NCBI RefSeq assembly: GCF_041199995.1
Contig: NZ_CP165646.1
Location: 1,116,001 to 1,180,000 of the forward strand
Direction: 5' to 3'
Length of the DNA stretch: 64,000 nucleotides
Source of the DNA: Leptotrichia sp. HSP-342
GTDB lineage: Bacteria; Fusobacteriota; Fusobacteriia; Fusobacteriales; Leptotrichiaceae
Shown here: positions 28,375 through 37,328 of the stretch, piece by piece
Position numbering within the stretch: position 1 is the first letter of the stretch
Layout of the letters: every line of letters starts with the position of its first letter
Notes under the pieces: generated by a model
Databases searched by the model: none
What the model saw: only the letters and a program-made list of their open reading frames with translations
Told to the model about the DNA's origin: nothing
Translations under genes and position numbers: made by a program

Positions 28375-29565
28375 ATGAAAAAGAAATCAAGAAAATTATC
28401 TGTATTAGTTATGACAGGATTAACACTTTATGCTGCAAATGGATTTTCTATACCAGCAATAAAAAAAGATTATACTTGTCCGATAGGAAAAGAAAAGTTT
28501 AGCAGCATTGATTATTCGCCACAATGTCCGACTAACAAATTTGTAATGTTCAAGAATGGATTTACAAAAGAAGAATTGAAAAAATATGAAAAAATAATAA
28601 ATTCAAAAGAATACAAGGCTATTCCCCAAAATTTGCCTAAAGAATATTATTTAGGGAGATTTTATGAAATGGCAGGCGGATTTTCAGATAAGGAAATAGG
28701 CGAAACGTATTACAAAGCATATACAGCACAAATTAATGAGAATTTTGAAAATGCTAATACTTTAAAGGAAAGTTTGGCAAAAGGGATAAGTTATCTTGAA
28801 AAATCTTTGCCTATGGAAAATAAAAGCGAATTTCCTTGGAAGCTAGCTTATTTATATATTAGTAACAAAGAATTTGATAAAGCAAATGCCTTAGTGGAAA
28901 AACAGGATAAGAACGTTCATTTGGAAAGAATAGCAAATTTTTACTACACTCTCTCTGATATAGAAAAATCTCAAATAAACTATTATGGTTATGACTATAT
29001 GGATTTTAATAAGGAAAGTATTGATAAAAAAACAGAAAAAGAATTTAGAGAAAAAGCATTGTATTACTTACAGGATGTAATTAAGAAAAATAAAGGACGT
29101 TATTCAGAGAAAGAACTTTTCAGACTGGTAGATTTATACAAATCTTTGGGAAATGAAAAGGCAATTGACGAAATATTTTCTAAAGCACCATCAGAATACT
29201 GGAGTTTGATTGTGTCATACTATTTAGACGAGCCTGTAATAAGTATTGGTGATGTCTATGATGAAAAAAAATTAGCAACAGAAGATAATTTAAAAAAAGC
29301 ACTAAACTATGCTGACAAATTAGTAAAAATGATTTCTAAAAATAATAATGCTGATAAAATTCAATATAATCTATCTATAATTTTAAAAGCTGAAGCTGAG
29401 CGTCGTTTAGGAAAATTTGAAGAAGCATCAAAAACTTTAAGTAAAATAAATTTAACAGATGTTAAAGATACGCTTTATGATTATGATTTTAAAATTCTTA
29501 AAGAAAGAATAAATAAGAAAGATATTAGTGTAAGGCAATATATTCCAGAACCAATTAGGTATTAA
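28375..29565 (+). CDS. Secreted TPR-like protein, paralogue 1
   Basis: 396 residues. Signal peptide (LSVLVMTGLTLYAANGFS). Mature N terminus YTCPIGKEKFSSIDYSPQCP then KFVMFKNGFTKEELKKYEKI recalls the Cys-containing head of DUF2225 proteins, but with only one Cys per pair. Residues 90-380 are helical and TPR-like (LAYLYISNKEFDKANALVEK, KAEAERRLGKFEEASKTLSK). It shares about 60 percent of positions by eye with the next gene and an almost identical promoter block. Function unknown; periplasmic location inferred. Confidence 0.75.
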   Translation: MKKKSRKLSVLVMTGLTLYAANGFSIPAIKKDYTCPIGKEKFSSIDYSPQCPTNKFVMFKNGFTKEELKKYEKIINSKEYKAIPQNLPKEYYLGRFYEMAGGFSDKEIGETYYKAYTAQINENFENANTLKESLAKGISYLEKSLPMENKSEFPWKLAYLYISNKEFDKANALVEKQDKNVHLERIANFYYTLSDIEKSQINYYGYDYMDFNKESIDKKTEKEFREKALYYLQDVIKKNKGRYSEKELFRLVDLYKSLGNEKAIDEIFSKAPSEYWSLIVSYYLDEPVISIGDVYDEKKLATEDNLKKALNYADKLVKMISKNNNADKIQYNLSIILKAEAERRLGKFEEASKTLSKINLTDVKDTLYDYDFKILKERINKKDISVRQYIPEPIRY

Positions 29566-29603
29566 TATTAGAAATTTTTTCAATATATTGTAAATTTCTT
29601 AAA

Positions 29604-29645
29604 AATTTTCAGTTAATTTTAAGGTTCATTTGATAAAATACATTT
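29604..29645 (+). promoter_or_regulatory. Promoter block 2, copy of block 1
   Basis: Nearly base-for-base copy of the block at 28251-28292, with GTTAA then GTTCA half-sites 12 nt apart and the -10 TAAAAT in TGATAAAATAC. It precedes the second paralogue, whose SD is GGAAAGGAG. Conservation across a region that is otherwise diverged between the two genes argues for a functional binding site. Confidence 0.6.
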
Positions 29646-29667
29646 ATTAAAGGGAAAGGAGTTGAGT

Positions 29668-30879
29668 ATGAAAAGGAAAAAAAGAAATTTATCTGCACTA
29701 ATTACAGCAGGACTGATAATGTGTGCTTCAAATTCTTTTTCCATAACAATAGCAACTAAAGAATATATTTGCCCAGTAGGGAATGAAAAGTTTACAGCTG
29801 GTATAAGTTTGCCACAGCAATGTCCAGAAAATAAATTTATAATGTTTAAGGAAAATTTTACAAAAGATGAATTGAAGAAATATGAAAAGATAATAAACTC
29901 AAAAGAATATAAAGCTATTCCTCAAAATTCTCCTAAAGAGTATTATTTAGGGAGATTTTATGAAATGGCAGGAGGATTTTCAGATAAAGAAATAGGGGAA
30001 ACATATTATAAATCATATATTGAACACATTAATAGAAATGTTCAGAATAATGATACTTTAAAGGAGAGTTTGATAAAAGGGATAGATTATCTTGAAAAAT
30101 CTTTATCTTCAGGAAAAAAAGATGGTTTTCCATCGAGTTTAGCTTACTTGTATATCAGTAACAGGGAATACGATAAAGCAAATGCTCTGATAGAAAAACA
30201 GGATAAAAATATTTATTTAGAAAAGATAACTGATTTTTATTATAGCGTTTCCAGTTTGCAGAAGACTGAAAGTGGTTATCGTTATAAATATTATAATGAA
30301 ATCGGTATTGATGAGAAAGCAAAGAAAATTTTTAGGGAAAAGGCATTGAATTATTTACAGGCAGTAATTAGAAAAAATAATGGACATTATTCGGGACAGG
30401 AGCTTTTAAGGCAAGCAGAATTGTATAGTTCTTTAGGTAATAAAGAAGCTATAGATGAAGTATTTCTTAAAGCACAGCCAAAACATTGGAAGTTGATTAT
30501 TTTACATTATCTGGATGAACATGGAGGAATTATTGGCGAAGTTTATGATAAAAATAATTTAGCAACAGAAGCTGATTTGAAAAAAGCTCTAAGTTATGCT
30601 GACAAATTAGAAAAAATGACCGATAAATCATTTAAAGAGAATATTAACATGGAAATGAAAAATATTAAAAGAAATGATTATCTTGAAGCTGCATTTTTGA
30701 AAGCTGAAGCTGAACGTCGTTTAGGAAAATTTGGAGAAGCATTAAAAACTTTGAGTAAAATAGATGTAGCAGATATAAAAAATACTGCTTTTAATAGTGA
30801 TTTGGAAAAACTTAAAGAATTAATTGAAAAAAAGGATAACAGCGTAAGCCAATATATTCAAGGCCGAATTATGTATTAG
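29668..30879 (+). CDS. Secreted TPR-like protein, paralogue 2
   Basis: 403 residues from ATG 29668 (a TTG two codons earlier is in frame but lies against the AAAGGAG site). Same architecture as the gene at 28375: signal peptide, EYICPVGNEKF and QQCPENKFIMFKENFTKDE head, then TPR-like helices (LAYLYISNREYDKANALIEK, KAEAERRLGKFGEALKTLSK). The segment IINSKEYKAIPQN...YYLGRFYEMAGGFSDKEIGE is identical in both. Tandem duplication product under the same predicted control. Unknown role. Confidence 0.75.
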   Translation: MKRKKRNLSALITAGLIMCASNSFSITIATKEYICPVGNEKFTAGISLPQQCPENKFIMFKENFTKDELKKYEKIINSKEYKAIPQNSPKEYYLGRFYEMAGGFSDKEIGETYYKSYIEHINRNVQNNDTLKESLIKGIDYLEKSLSSGKKDGFPSSLAYLYISNREYDKANALIEKQDKNIYLEKITDFYYSVSSLQKTESGYRYKYYNEIGIDEKAKKIFREKALNYLQAVIRKNNGHYSGQELLRQAELYSSLGNKEAIDEVFLKAQPKHWKLIILHYLDEHGGIIGEVYDKNNLATEADLKKALSYADKLEKMTDKSFKENINMEMKNIKRNDYLEAAFLKAEAERRLGKFGEALKTLSKIDVADIKNTAFNSDLEKLKELIEKKDNSVSQYIQGRIMY

Positions 30880-30928
30880 TTTAAATAAAAAAGTTATAAA
30901 ATTAAAACTTGAAGGAGAGATGATTTTT

Positions 30929-31297
30929 ATGAAAAAGTTTTTTAATAGAAAGATTGAAATTTTTACTCTTTTGCTATTATGTGCTAGTTTTTTAAGTGCC
31001 GCACCTGTAAAAAGTGAGGAAGAAGCAGTAAAAACTGTGAAAAAATCTATAATTAAGCATAACCTTGGTGGTAAATTAGGAACAAAGTGTATGAAATTTT
31101 ACATTGATGAAACTGCGGAAGATTTTCAGGTTGATGTACGTAGTGATAATGAAAAATGTGGAGGAGATCCTAGAGTTGAACCTCGTATGTTCAGTTATAC
31201 TGTAAATAAAAAAACTGGTAAACTTAAAACAGACAGTTTTGAATATGCAAAGGAAAAAGGAATTGACTGGGAAGGCGATTATCTGTCTATAGATTAG
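30929..31297 (+). CDS. Small secreted protein, unknown
   Basis: 122 residues from ATG 30929; an in-frame ATG at 30920 touches the AAGGAGAG site and is not usable. Signal peptide (IEIFTLLLLCASFLSAAP). The mature part EEEAVKTVKKSIIKHNL...FYIDETAEDFQVDVRSD with a late NKKTGKLKTDSF resembles a single PepSY-like unit. Two Cys (LGTKCMKF and NEKCGGD) could form a disulfide. The leader and start context are duplicated before the next gene. Confidence 0.65.
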   Translation: MKKFFNRKIEIFTLLLLCASFLSAAPVKSEEEAVKTVKKSIIKHNLGGKLGTKCMKFYIDETAEDFQVDVRSDNEKCGGDPRVEPRMFSYTVNKKTGKLKTDSFEYAKEKGIDWEGDYLSID

Positions 31298-31346
31298 CGA
31301 TGCAGGAAAATATAGTTAATTAAAACTTAAAGGAGAGATGATTTTT

Positions 31347-31892
31347 ATGAAAAAATTAGTTTTAACAGGATTGCTTGTATTAAGTGCAATGGCATTTGCA
31401 GCAAAAATTACTACAACAGGAAAAAGTTGGGAGAAAATTGAAAAAGAAAATAAAGTTCCCGAACAGGAAATCAGCATAATGAATTTTAGCTGGTTGGATA
31501 AAAAAGATGGTGTAGAGGGTGTATATAACACATATAGCTTTAAAATAGGGAAATTAGAATCTGCTAAAAACAATGACTTTTATCTATCATCATATTATGA
31601 TGAAAAACCTGAAAATGGTTTACCATTAGTATCAGATTTTAATAATATCAAAAATTTAAATGCTTTTACCATTAAAGAAAGTCTTGATGAAAATTCTGAA
31701 GCTTATGTTTCATATTAAAAAATAAGAAAGACAGCTGTAAAAGGAATATATTATATAGACAACTATATTGGTCAAAATGGGAAAAAACATCCTAAATTAT
31801 ACTTTGGATTTGATGAAAAATCTAAAAAGGTTGTAATTACTGATAAAAATGGTAATATAAAGAATGTATTGGAATATTATCCAGCAGGTTAA
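31347..31892 (+). pseudogene. Small secreted protein interrupted by an in-frame stop
   Basis: From ATG 31347 (AAGGAGAG at 31330-31337) a signal peptide (LVLTGLLVLSAMAFAA) and about 100 mature residues run to TAA at 31716-31718. The same frame then continues without another stop for 57 codons (KIRKTAVKGIYYIDNYIGQN, then KLYFGFDEKSKKVVITDKNG) to TAA 31890-31892. The extra codons read like folded protein, so a full product of 181 residues with one nonsense change is likely. A shorter functional protein ending at 31718 cannot be excluded. No family recognised. Confidence 0.65.
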
Positions 31893-31942
31893 TTATAAAA
31901 TTAATATTTAAAAACAATATAAATGAAAGCAAGGGATAAAAA

Positions 31943-32560
31943 ATGCTAAAAAAAATAGGAATAGCAATGTTAATTATAGCAAGTTTAGGAATTGCAGCTA
32001 CAACAAATGAATTAAAACCAATTAAATTCCATAAAACATTTAAAGAAAGTAATCAGGTAAATAAAAACTTAAGCAATGAAGATAAAGAAATAATAAATAT
32101 AGCAATAAACTTTGCAAATGAATATATACAATTAAAAAACCCTGATGAGTTCGATAAATGGTTTGCAAAAGCTCCAATTACAGAAAAATTTAGAAAGGAA
32201 TATTTTAGAAAAGAAAAATATATAGATTTAAAGGAAAAAGAATTGTATGCAGTAACAAGTGAATCATCTAAAGAAAAATTAACTCCTGCTGAAAAGAAAT
32301 TTTTAAAAGAAAATAACGATATATATTCCTATTATCAATACGATCCTTTATTGGGATTAGGAATAGAAGATTTAGCACAGGAAAGTGAATTTTTATTGAA
32401 AGAATATGATCCCAAATCTAAAACAGTATATTTAAAAGATAAGTATGAGGAAGAATTTGTTATTGATGGTAGAAAAAATTATCAAGGTGGAACAGAAATA
32501 ATATTAAAACTTGTAAAACAAAATGGAAAATGGTTAATTGATGAATCAAAAATAAAATAA
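31943..32560 (+). CDS. Secreted protein, type A of a tandem A-B array, copy 1
   Basis: 205 residues. Signal peptide (IGIAMLIIASLGIAAT). Mature protein with conserved segments DEFDKWFAKAPITEKFRKEY, LTPAEKKFLKEN and the C-terminal strand region VYLKDKYEEEFVIDGR...ILKLVKQNGKWLIDES, which is the kind of end seen in small periplasmic NTF2-like or DUF3828-type proteins. About 75 percent identical by eye to the gene at 33099. Function unknown. Confidence 0.7.
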   Translation: MLKKIGIAMLIIASLGIAATTNELKPIKFHKTFKESNQVNKNLSNEDKEIINIAINFANEYIQLKNPDEFDKWFAKAPITEKFRKEYFRKEKYIDLKEKELYAVTSESSKEKLTPAEKKFLKENNDIYSYYQYDPLLGLGIEDLAQESEFLLKEYDPKSKTVYLKDKYEEEFVIDGRKNYQGGTEIILKLVKQNGKWLIDESKIK

Positions 32561-32587
32561 TTTTAAAAAAATAAAGGAGAATTAATT

Positions 32588-33070
32588 ATGAAAAAAATGT
32601 TATTATTTATGATGTTATTATTATCAGCAATAGTATTTGGAGAAAAAGTTACAAATAAAATTAATTTTGAAATTTCTCCAAAAGAATTGAGAAATATTGT
32701 GAAAAGTGAACCGTTGTCAAATTCACACGATAATGGTAGTTATGCTGTTTATTATTATGCAAATGTAGAGGATCCGTTAGGTGTAAAAAGACAATTTAAC
32801 AGCTTTGCTTTTTCTGAAAATAAGTTGTATTCAACAATCTTTGATTCAGTAACAACAGATGAGGAACATGCAAAAATAATTGAAGCTTATAAAAAAAATA
32901 TAAATAAGATTTCTAAAGAAAAAATGAATATAAAAGAGCGTAAAGGAGCATTATTATTATATAATTCAAAAAAAATAATCGAAATATATAGAGTAGTAGA
33001 CCATACATTTATAAATGTTGCTCTTTATAGTGCTGGAAAATTAAACAATAGTTTGAAAAATTATGAATAA
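32588..33070 (+). CDS. Secreted protein, type B of the tandem array, intact copy
   Basis: 160 residues. Signal peptide (LLFMMLLLSAIVFGE). The mature part KINFEISPKELRNIVKSEPL, SYAVYYYANVEDPLGVKRQF and NSFAFSENKLYSTIFDSV shows no known family. AAGGAG 10 nt upstream. A truncated second copy lies at 33700-33930 after the second type A gene, so A and B duplicated together. Confidence 0.65.
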   Translation: MKKMLLFMMLLLSAIVFGEKVTNKINFEISPKELRNIVKSEPLSNSHDNGSYAVYYYANVEDPLGVKRQFNSFAFSENKLYSTIFDSVTTDEEHAKIIEAYKKNINKISKEKMNIKERKGALLLYNSKKIIEIYRVVDHTFINVALYSAGKLNNSLKNYE

Positions 33071-33098
33071 ATATAAAAAATGAAAGCGAGTGATAAAA

Positions 33099-33680
33099 AT
33101 GTTAAAAAAAGTAGGAATAGCTATGTTAATCGTAGCAAGTTTAGGAATGGCGGTTACAAGAAATAAATCAAAAGTAGGTAAAGTTCAAAAAACAGTTAAA
33201 GAAAGTAATCAGGCAAATACAAAATTAAGTAGTGAGGATAAAGAAGCGATAAATACAGCAATAAACTTTATGAATGAATATATAGAAATTAGAGATCCTG
33301 ATGAGCTTGATAAATGGCTTGCAAAAGCTCCAATTACAGAAAAATTCAGAAAAGAATACCGAAGAAGAGAAAAATATATAGAATTAAGTCAAAAATCACT
33401 TGAAGGAAAATTATCTCCTGCTGATGAGAAATTTTTAAAAGAAAATGACGATATTGATTATGACTATGATGCCTTATTAGGATCAGGAATAATAGATATA
33501 AGAGAAGAAAGTGGATTTCAATTGAAAAAATATGATTCTAAGTCTAAAACAGTTTATTTAAAAGATAAATACGAAGAAGATTTTGTTGTTGATGGTAGAA
33601 AAGGTCATCAAGGTGGAACAGAGATAACATTAAAACTTGTAAAACAAAATGGAAAATGGTTAATTGATGAATCAAAATAG
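33099..33680 (+). CDS. Secreted protein, type A of the tandem array, copy 2
   Basis: 193 residues from ATG 33099 (the GTG at 33090 overlaps the AAAGCGAGTGA ribosome site). Close paralogue of the gene at 31943: same signal peptide style, PDELDKWLAKAPITEKFRKEY, LSPADEKFLKEND, and VYLKDKYEEDFVVDGRKG...LVKQNGKWLIDES. It is slightly shorter, missing a ten-residue insert before LSPADEK. Unknown role. Confidence 0.7.
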   Translation: MLKKVGIAMLIVASLGMAVTRNKSKVGKVQKTVKESNQANTKLSSEDKEAINTAINFMNEYIEIRDPDELDKWLAKAPITEKFRKEYRRREKYIELSQKSLEGKLSPADEKFLKENDDIDYDYDALLGSGIIDIREESGFQLKKYDSKSKTVYLKDKYEEDFVVDGRKGHQGGTEITLKLVKQNGKWLIDESK

Positions 33681-33699
33681 AAATAAAAAATAAAATTTC

Positions 33700-33930
33700 T
33701 ATGCTGTCTATTATTATGCAGATGTGGAAGATTTGTTAGACGTGAAAAGGCAGTTTAATAGTTTTGCTTTTTCTGAAAATAAATTGTATTCATCAATCTT
33801 TTATTCAGCAACATTAGATGAAGAATATGTAAAAATAATTGAAGCTTACAAAAATAATATAGGTAAGATTTAAAAAAAATGAATATAAAAAGTGTAAAGA
33901 ATCTTTATTGTTGTATAATTCAAAAAAATA
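33700..33930 (+). pseudogene. Truncated second type B gene
   Basis: The frame from 33700 reads YAVYYYADVEDLLDVKRQFN then SFAFSENKLYSSIFYSATLD, matching the gene at 32588 from its residue 47 on. The signal peptide and start are missing, a stop occurs at GKI-stop, and the rest is frame-shifted. It ends where the IS5-type terminal repeat begins at 33933, so the element or a linked deletion removed the end. Confidence 0.8.
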
Positions 33931-33932
33931 AT

Positions 33933-34766
33933 TAGACTTATTCGACAACCTATAGTTCAAAATTATAAATTGTACAAATCAACGAGAATCTCATGGAAAA
34001 TTTTCTTCTCTTGTTTCTGTAACGTTTAGACACTATCCTGAATTTCTTGATATGCCTATTCACATGCCCTATGTAGACTCTCCGCTTTGAAATTTTCTAT
34101 TCTCTTTAGTTAATTTGTTCCTTTTTGTCAATTTTTTAGGTATCAAGCTGTTACTGTGTATCTTATTCATGCCTATGTATTCTTTGTCAGCAATTAAAAG
34201 TATATTTTTAAAAAAATGCATGCAGCTTTTACAGAATAGCTTAAAGTCATGAACGCTTCCATGTGAAAATGAGACGTTAAGTATCCTCAGATATTTTTCA
34301 TCTGCCACTATCTGAGCCTTTATCATGTACTTTTTCTTTTTTCTTGAGTAATATTTCCGCTATTTTTTTAGGGTGCTCAATCTCGCATTCTGTAGCGTCA
34401 ACCAGTACAACCTCTATCTCAGTGTCCCTGACAAGCTCCTCTTTTTAGACAAAGAAAACTCCCCGCTTTTTATCAGTATGTTCTCAGTTTATTTAACACA
34501 CTTACAGATGGTACTTTTTATAACGCCATATTCAAAGGCAATATTTTCCATAGTTCTTAATACGAAATCATAATTATAAACCCGTCAAGAACAGACAGTT
34601 TTGACGGATGTCCGCCTCTTAAGTGGATACCTCGTTCAAAAGTGTTATTTTTAATACCAAAAATTTTCTGATAGTTTTCTTTCTTAAGTTTTTTTATTCT
34701 TTCAACATCATTTATCATTTTCATCACTAGTATTGTTCTTTATACAAGGTTATCGAGTAGGTCTAT
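33933..34766 (-). mobile_element. IS5-type element, relic B, with broken transposase
   Basis: About 830 bp between imperfect inverted ends AGACTTATTCGACAACCT (33934-33951) and AGGTTATCGAGTAGGTCT (34747-34764). The minus strand encodes pieces of a DDE transposase in broken frames: TEIEVVLVDATECEIEHPKK (first catalytic Asp, about 34370-34430), then IKAQIVADEKYLRILNVSFS, HGSVHDFKLF and ADKEYIGMNKIHSNSLIPKK. This is the DDE_4/IS5-group pattern. Frameshifts and missing segments make it inactive. Confidence 0.75.
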
Positions 34767-35955
34767 TCAAAGGCATGACTACAATAGATCCTGAAGTTAC
34801 AGCACGACAAATGCATGAATATTTTAAACTATTTCTTTATATTTATCCATTTTTTTAACAACAGCATTTCTATATATCAAAAAATAATTTTAAATATCTT
34901 CTTATATCTAATGATATGATATATCTCTTTATCCTTCTGCTAAATTTCTTTCTGAACGGCAGTTCTTCCAGTATCGAGATTGCTAATTTCCTTAGAATAT
35001 TTAAGTTTCTTGCCGCATTTTTGTTTAATGTCTTATTTGCATCTTCTCTGAATGTCACATCCAGTATCCAATGATAACTTTCTATTGCCCAATGTCCTCT
35101 TACCGCTCTTACAAATTCTTCCACTCCCCTTCTATATTCGTTATGTAATACCTTTTCTGTTCCTGCTTTTTTCCATTTTCTTCTGTTGTTAAAATTGATG
35201 CGCCTATCCCTTTTACTTCTTTCCATTCCTTATTTCTTTTAATAAGCCATTCTGTTTCTTCAGTATAGTAATATTCCCTAGTTTCCAGTCGACCCCTTTG
35301 CTTTTCTGTTTTCCTGCTGTACATTCCTTCTTCCTTTAATTTTTTTCTGAATCCCTTGTCAGCAAAGTAATCTTCTATATCTTCTTTTAAAGTCTTCTGG
35401 TTCCCTTTTACCTGGAGACAGAAATAGCCCTTCTTCTTTCCTATCTTTTTTATGATTTCTTTCTGGGTTCCTATCGCATCTATTGTAACTATACATTCCT
35501 TTACTGAGATTTTATCAAGCAGACGTAATATCACTTCTATCTCATTCCCTTTTCCTTCAACCGCCACTTGTGAATAACAGATTCCATCTTCTTTAGAATA
35601 CGCAGATACTATGTCTAATGGGCTGTTGTTTTTATTCTTCATTCCGTTTAAAAATTTCCCATCAATATTCAATATTTTTCTTATTTTTTTATATTCCCCG
35701 GAAATTTTTAGCTCCATCCATTTTGTCAAAAGAACTTCTGTAACTTCAGGCTCTATTGTAGCCATGACTCTTTGAATAGTATCATGCGGCAGCTCCAAGT
35801 ATCTTTTTAATGTTTTAAGATACAGTTTCCCAAATTCCTCAATCTCTTCCCAATATTCAACATTCGCAAGCATAGCAAAAAGAGTAATCACAACAATGTC
35901 ACTTAACTTGTGTTTTATTTTTGAAGCCTGTTGCTTGTCCTCTATTTGAGTAATA

Positions 35956-36897
35956 TATAGTGAAACTTATACAAAACCGACCTAAAAATATGGTATAATA
36001 ACTTTATGGCATATGAAAAAGATTATAGAAAAAGAATTTTAAATTTTTATTACGAAAATGGAAAAACAAAAACATTATTTCAGTTCAACATAAGTTCCAG
36101 CACATTGTACAGATGGATAAAACTTAAGAAGGAAACAGGAGATCTTTCATCAAGAATACGGAAAAGAAAATTTAAGGTGCTTGATCCTGAAAAACTTGAT
36201 GAATATATGAAAAATCCAGAGAATGTAGATAAATACATCCGTGAAATAGCAAAAGATTTTGGCTGTGGAAAGGAGACAGTGAGAGTGGCACTGAAAAAAT
36301 TAGGATACACAAGAAAAAAAAACAGACAAAATACAGGGAGCAGGACGAGAAAAAAGTAAATAGATATTTAAAAAAAATTATCAGAAGCAGGTTCAGGCAG
36401 AGAAATAATCTATATTGATGAAACAGACTTTGACGAATATTACTACCGTGAATACGGCTGGAGTAAAAGGGGAATATATGTTGAAGGGAAGAAAAGAGGA
36501 TTAAGATATTCAAGAATAAATCTGGTTACCGGAAAAATAGGGAATGCACTGATAGGAAGTATGATATACAGGGAAACAATGGAAAGTGAATTTTTTGAAG
36601 AATGGTTCAGGGAAATACTTTTAAGAGATATTGAAAAATTAGGGAAGAGAGTTCTAATAGTGATGGATAATGCGAGATTTCATAGAAAGAATATATTAGA
36701 AAAGATAATAAAGGGGACGGGACATTGTCTATTATTTCTTCCGCCGTATTCTCTGGATTTAAATCCAATAGAAAAATTATGGGCTAATATGAAGAAAAAA
36801 TTAAAAGACATAGCTCATAATTTTAATACACTAGAAGAAGCAGTTACTTCTGTTTTATTTAATAAATTAGTTCAGTTTTAAATAGGTTTTACTATAT
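35956..36897 (+). mobile_element. IS630-family element, copy 2, inserted in ISAs1
   Basis: Terminal inverted repeats TAGTGAAACTTATAC (left) and AGGTTTTACTA (right) flanked by TA on each side, the TA target duplication of IS630/mariner elements. Removing it rejoins the ISAs1 reading GAATTGTTAATA..TTACTCAAATAG, matching the undisturbed copy at 39370-39400. It is the youngest of the three nested insertions. Confidence 0.85.
36006..36881 (+). pseudogene. IS630 transposase, two frames, possibly needing frameshift
   Basis: First frame 36006-36359 (117 residues) is the helix-turn-helix half: YRKRILNFYYENGKTKT, SSSTLYRWIKLKKETGD, DFGCGKETVRVALKK. The DDE half runs from about 36385 to 36881 with REIIYIDETDFDEYYYREYG, RVLIVMDNARFHRKN and PPYSLDLNPIEKLWANMKKK. 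A run of nine A at 36313-36321 would join the halves after a -1 shift, the usual IS630 programmed site, but a second A-run (eight A at 36370-36377, seven in the other copy) adds a stop in the joined frame. So this copy is likely inactive. Confidence 0.8.
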
Positions 36898-37264
36898 ATT
36901 AACAATTCTTTTAGATTTTGGTTATTTTCCGACATGTTTAACAGCTTCTTTAGTAATATTATACCTTTTTTTTAGATTTTTTTCATGCGTTTGTCGTGAA
37001 GTTACAGAAGTTCTCTTGACAAAATGGATGGAATTAAAAATTTTAAGGGAAGATAAAAAATAAAAAGGATATTGAATATTTTAAGAAAATTAGCAAAACA
37101 ACTGCCGTTCAGAAAGAAATTTAGCAGAAGGATAAAGAGATAATATAAGAAGATATTTAAAATTATTTTTTGATATATAGAAATGCTGTTGTTAAAAAAA
37201 TGGATAAATATAAAGAAATAGTTTAAAATATTCGTGCATTTGCTATGCTCTCTAAATAAAAAAG

Positions 37265-37293
37265 TTGCAATTTTAAAAAAAATATATTATAAT
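37265..37293 (+). promoter_or_regulatory. Promoter of mscL
   Basis: TTGCAA at 37265-37270, 17 nt of A/T, TATAAT at 37288-37293, 36 nt before the mscL ATG and just beyond the end of the ISAs1 relic. mscL therefore keeps its own promoter despite the insertions upstream. Confidence 0.7.
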
Positions 37294-37328
37294 AAACGGT
37301 ATAAAATTTTGAAAGGAGAATTACTTTA

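Larger units (their letters stand above)
34870..36935 (-). pseudogene. ISAs1 transposase, frameshifted and split by IS630
   Basis: Start ATG at 36935 (SENNQNLKELL), split after about 15 codons by the IS630 insertion, resuming at 35955 as ITQIED. The body has VEYWEEIEEFGKLYLKTL, KILNIDGKFLNG, CIVTIDAIGTQKEIIKKI and GYFCLQVKGNQKTLKEDI, then GHWAIESYHWILDVTFRED, all family motifs of ISAs1 (DDE). A one-base shift near 35120 breaks the frame between YYITN and GVEEFVRAVRGHW. Not functional. Confidence 0.85.
34803..36998 (-). mobile_element. ISAs1-family element with 9-bp target duplication
   Basis: Ends are CACGACAAATGCATGAA (34803) and, inverted, TTCATGCGTTTGTCGTG (to 36998). Directly outside each end lies AAGTTACAG (34794-34802 and 36999-37007), a 9-bp target duplication. 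Own length is about 1.25 kb once the inserted IS630 (35956-36897) is removed. It landed inside another ISAs1 relic of opposite orientation. Confidence 0.85.
34767..37230 (+). mobile_element. Outer ISAs1 relic, split by a second ISAs1 insertion
   Basis: Bases 34767-34802 encode TTIDPEVT and bases 37000-37075 continue with EVLLTKWMELKI, the same stretch as in the ISAs1 transposase on the minus strand nearby. From about 37070 the frame jumps to LNILRKLAKQLPFRKKFSRR, the transposase C terminus, so several hundred bases were deleted at an AATATT match. The non-coding tail to 37230 matches the end of the other ISAs1 copies. The intervening DNA 34803-36998 is a separate inserted copy. Confidence 0.75.
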
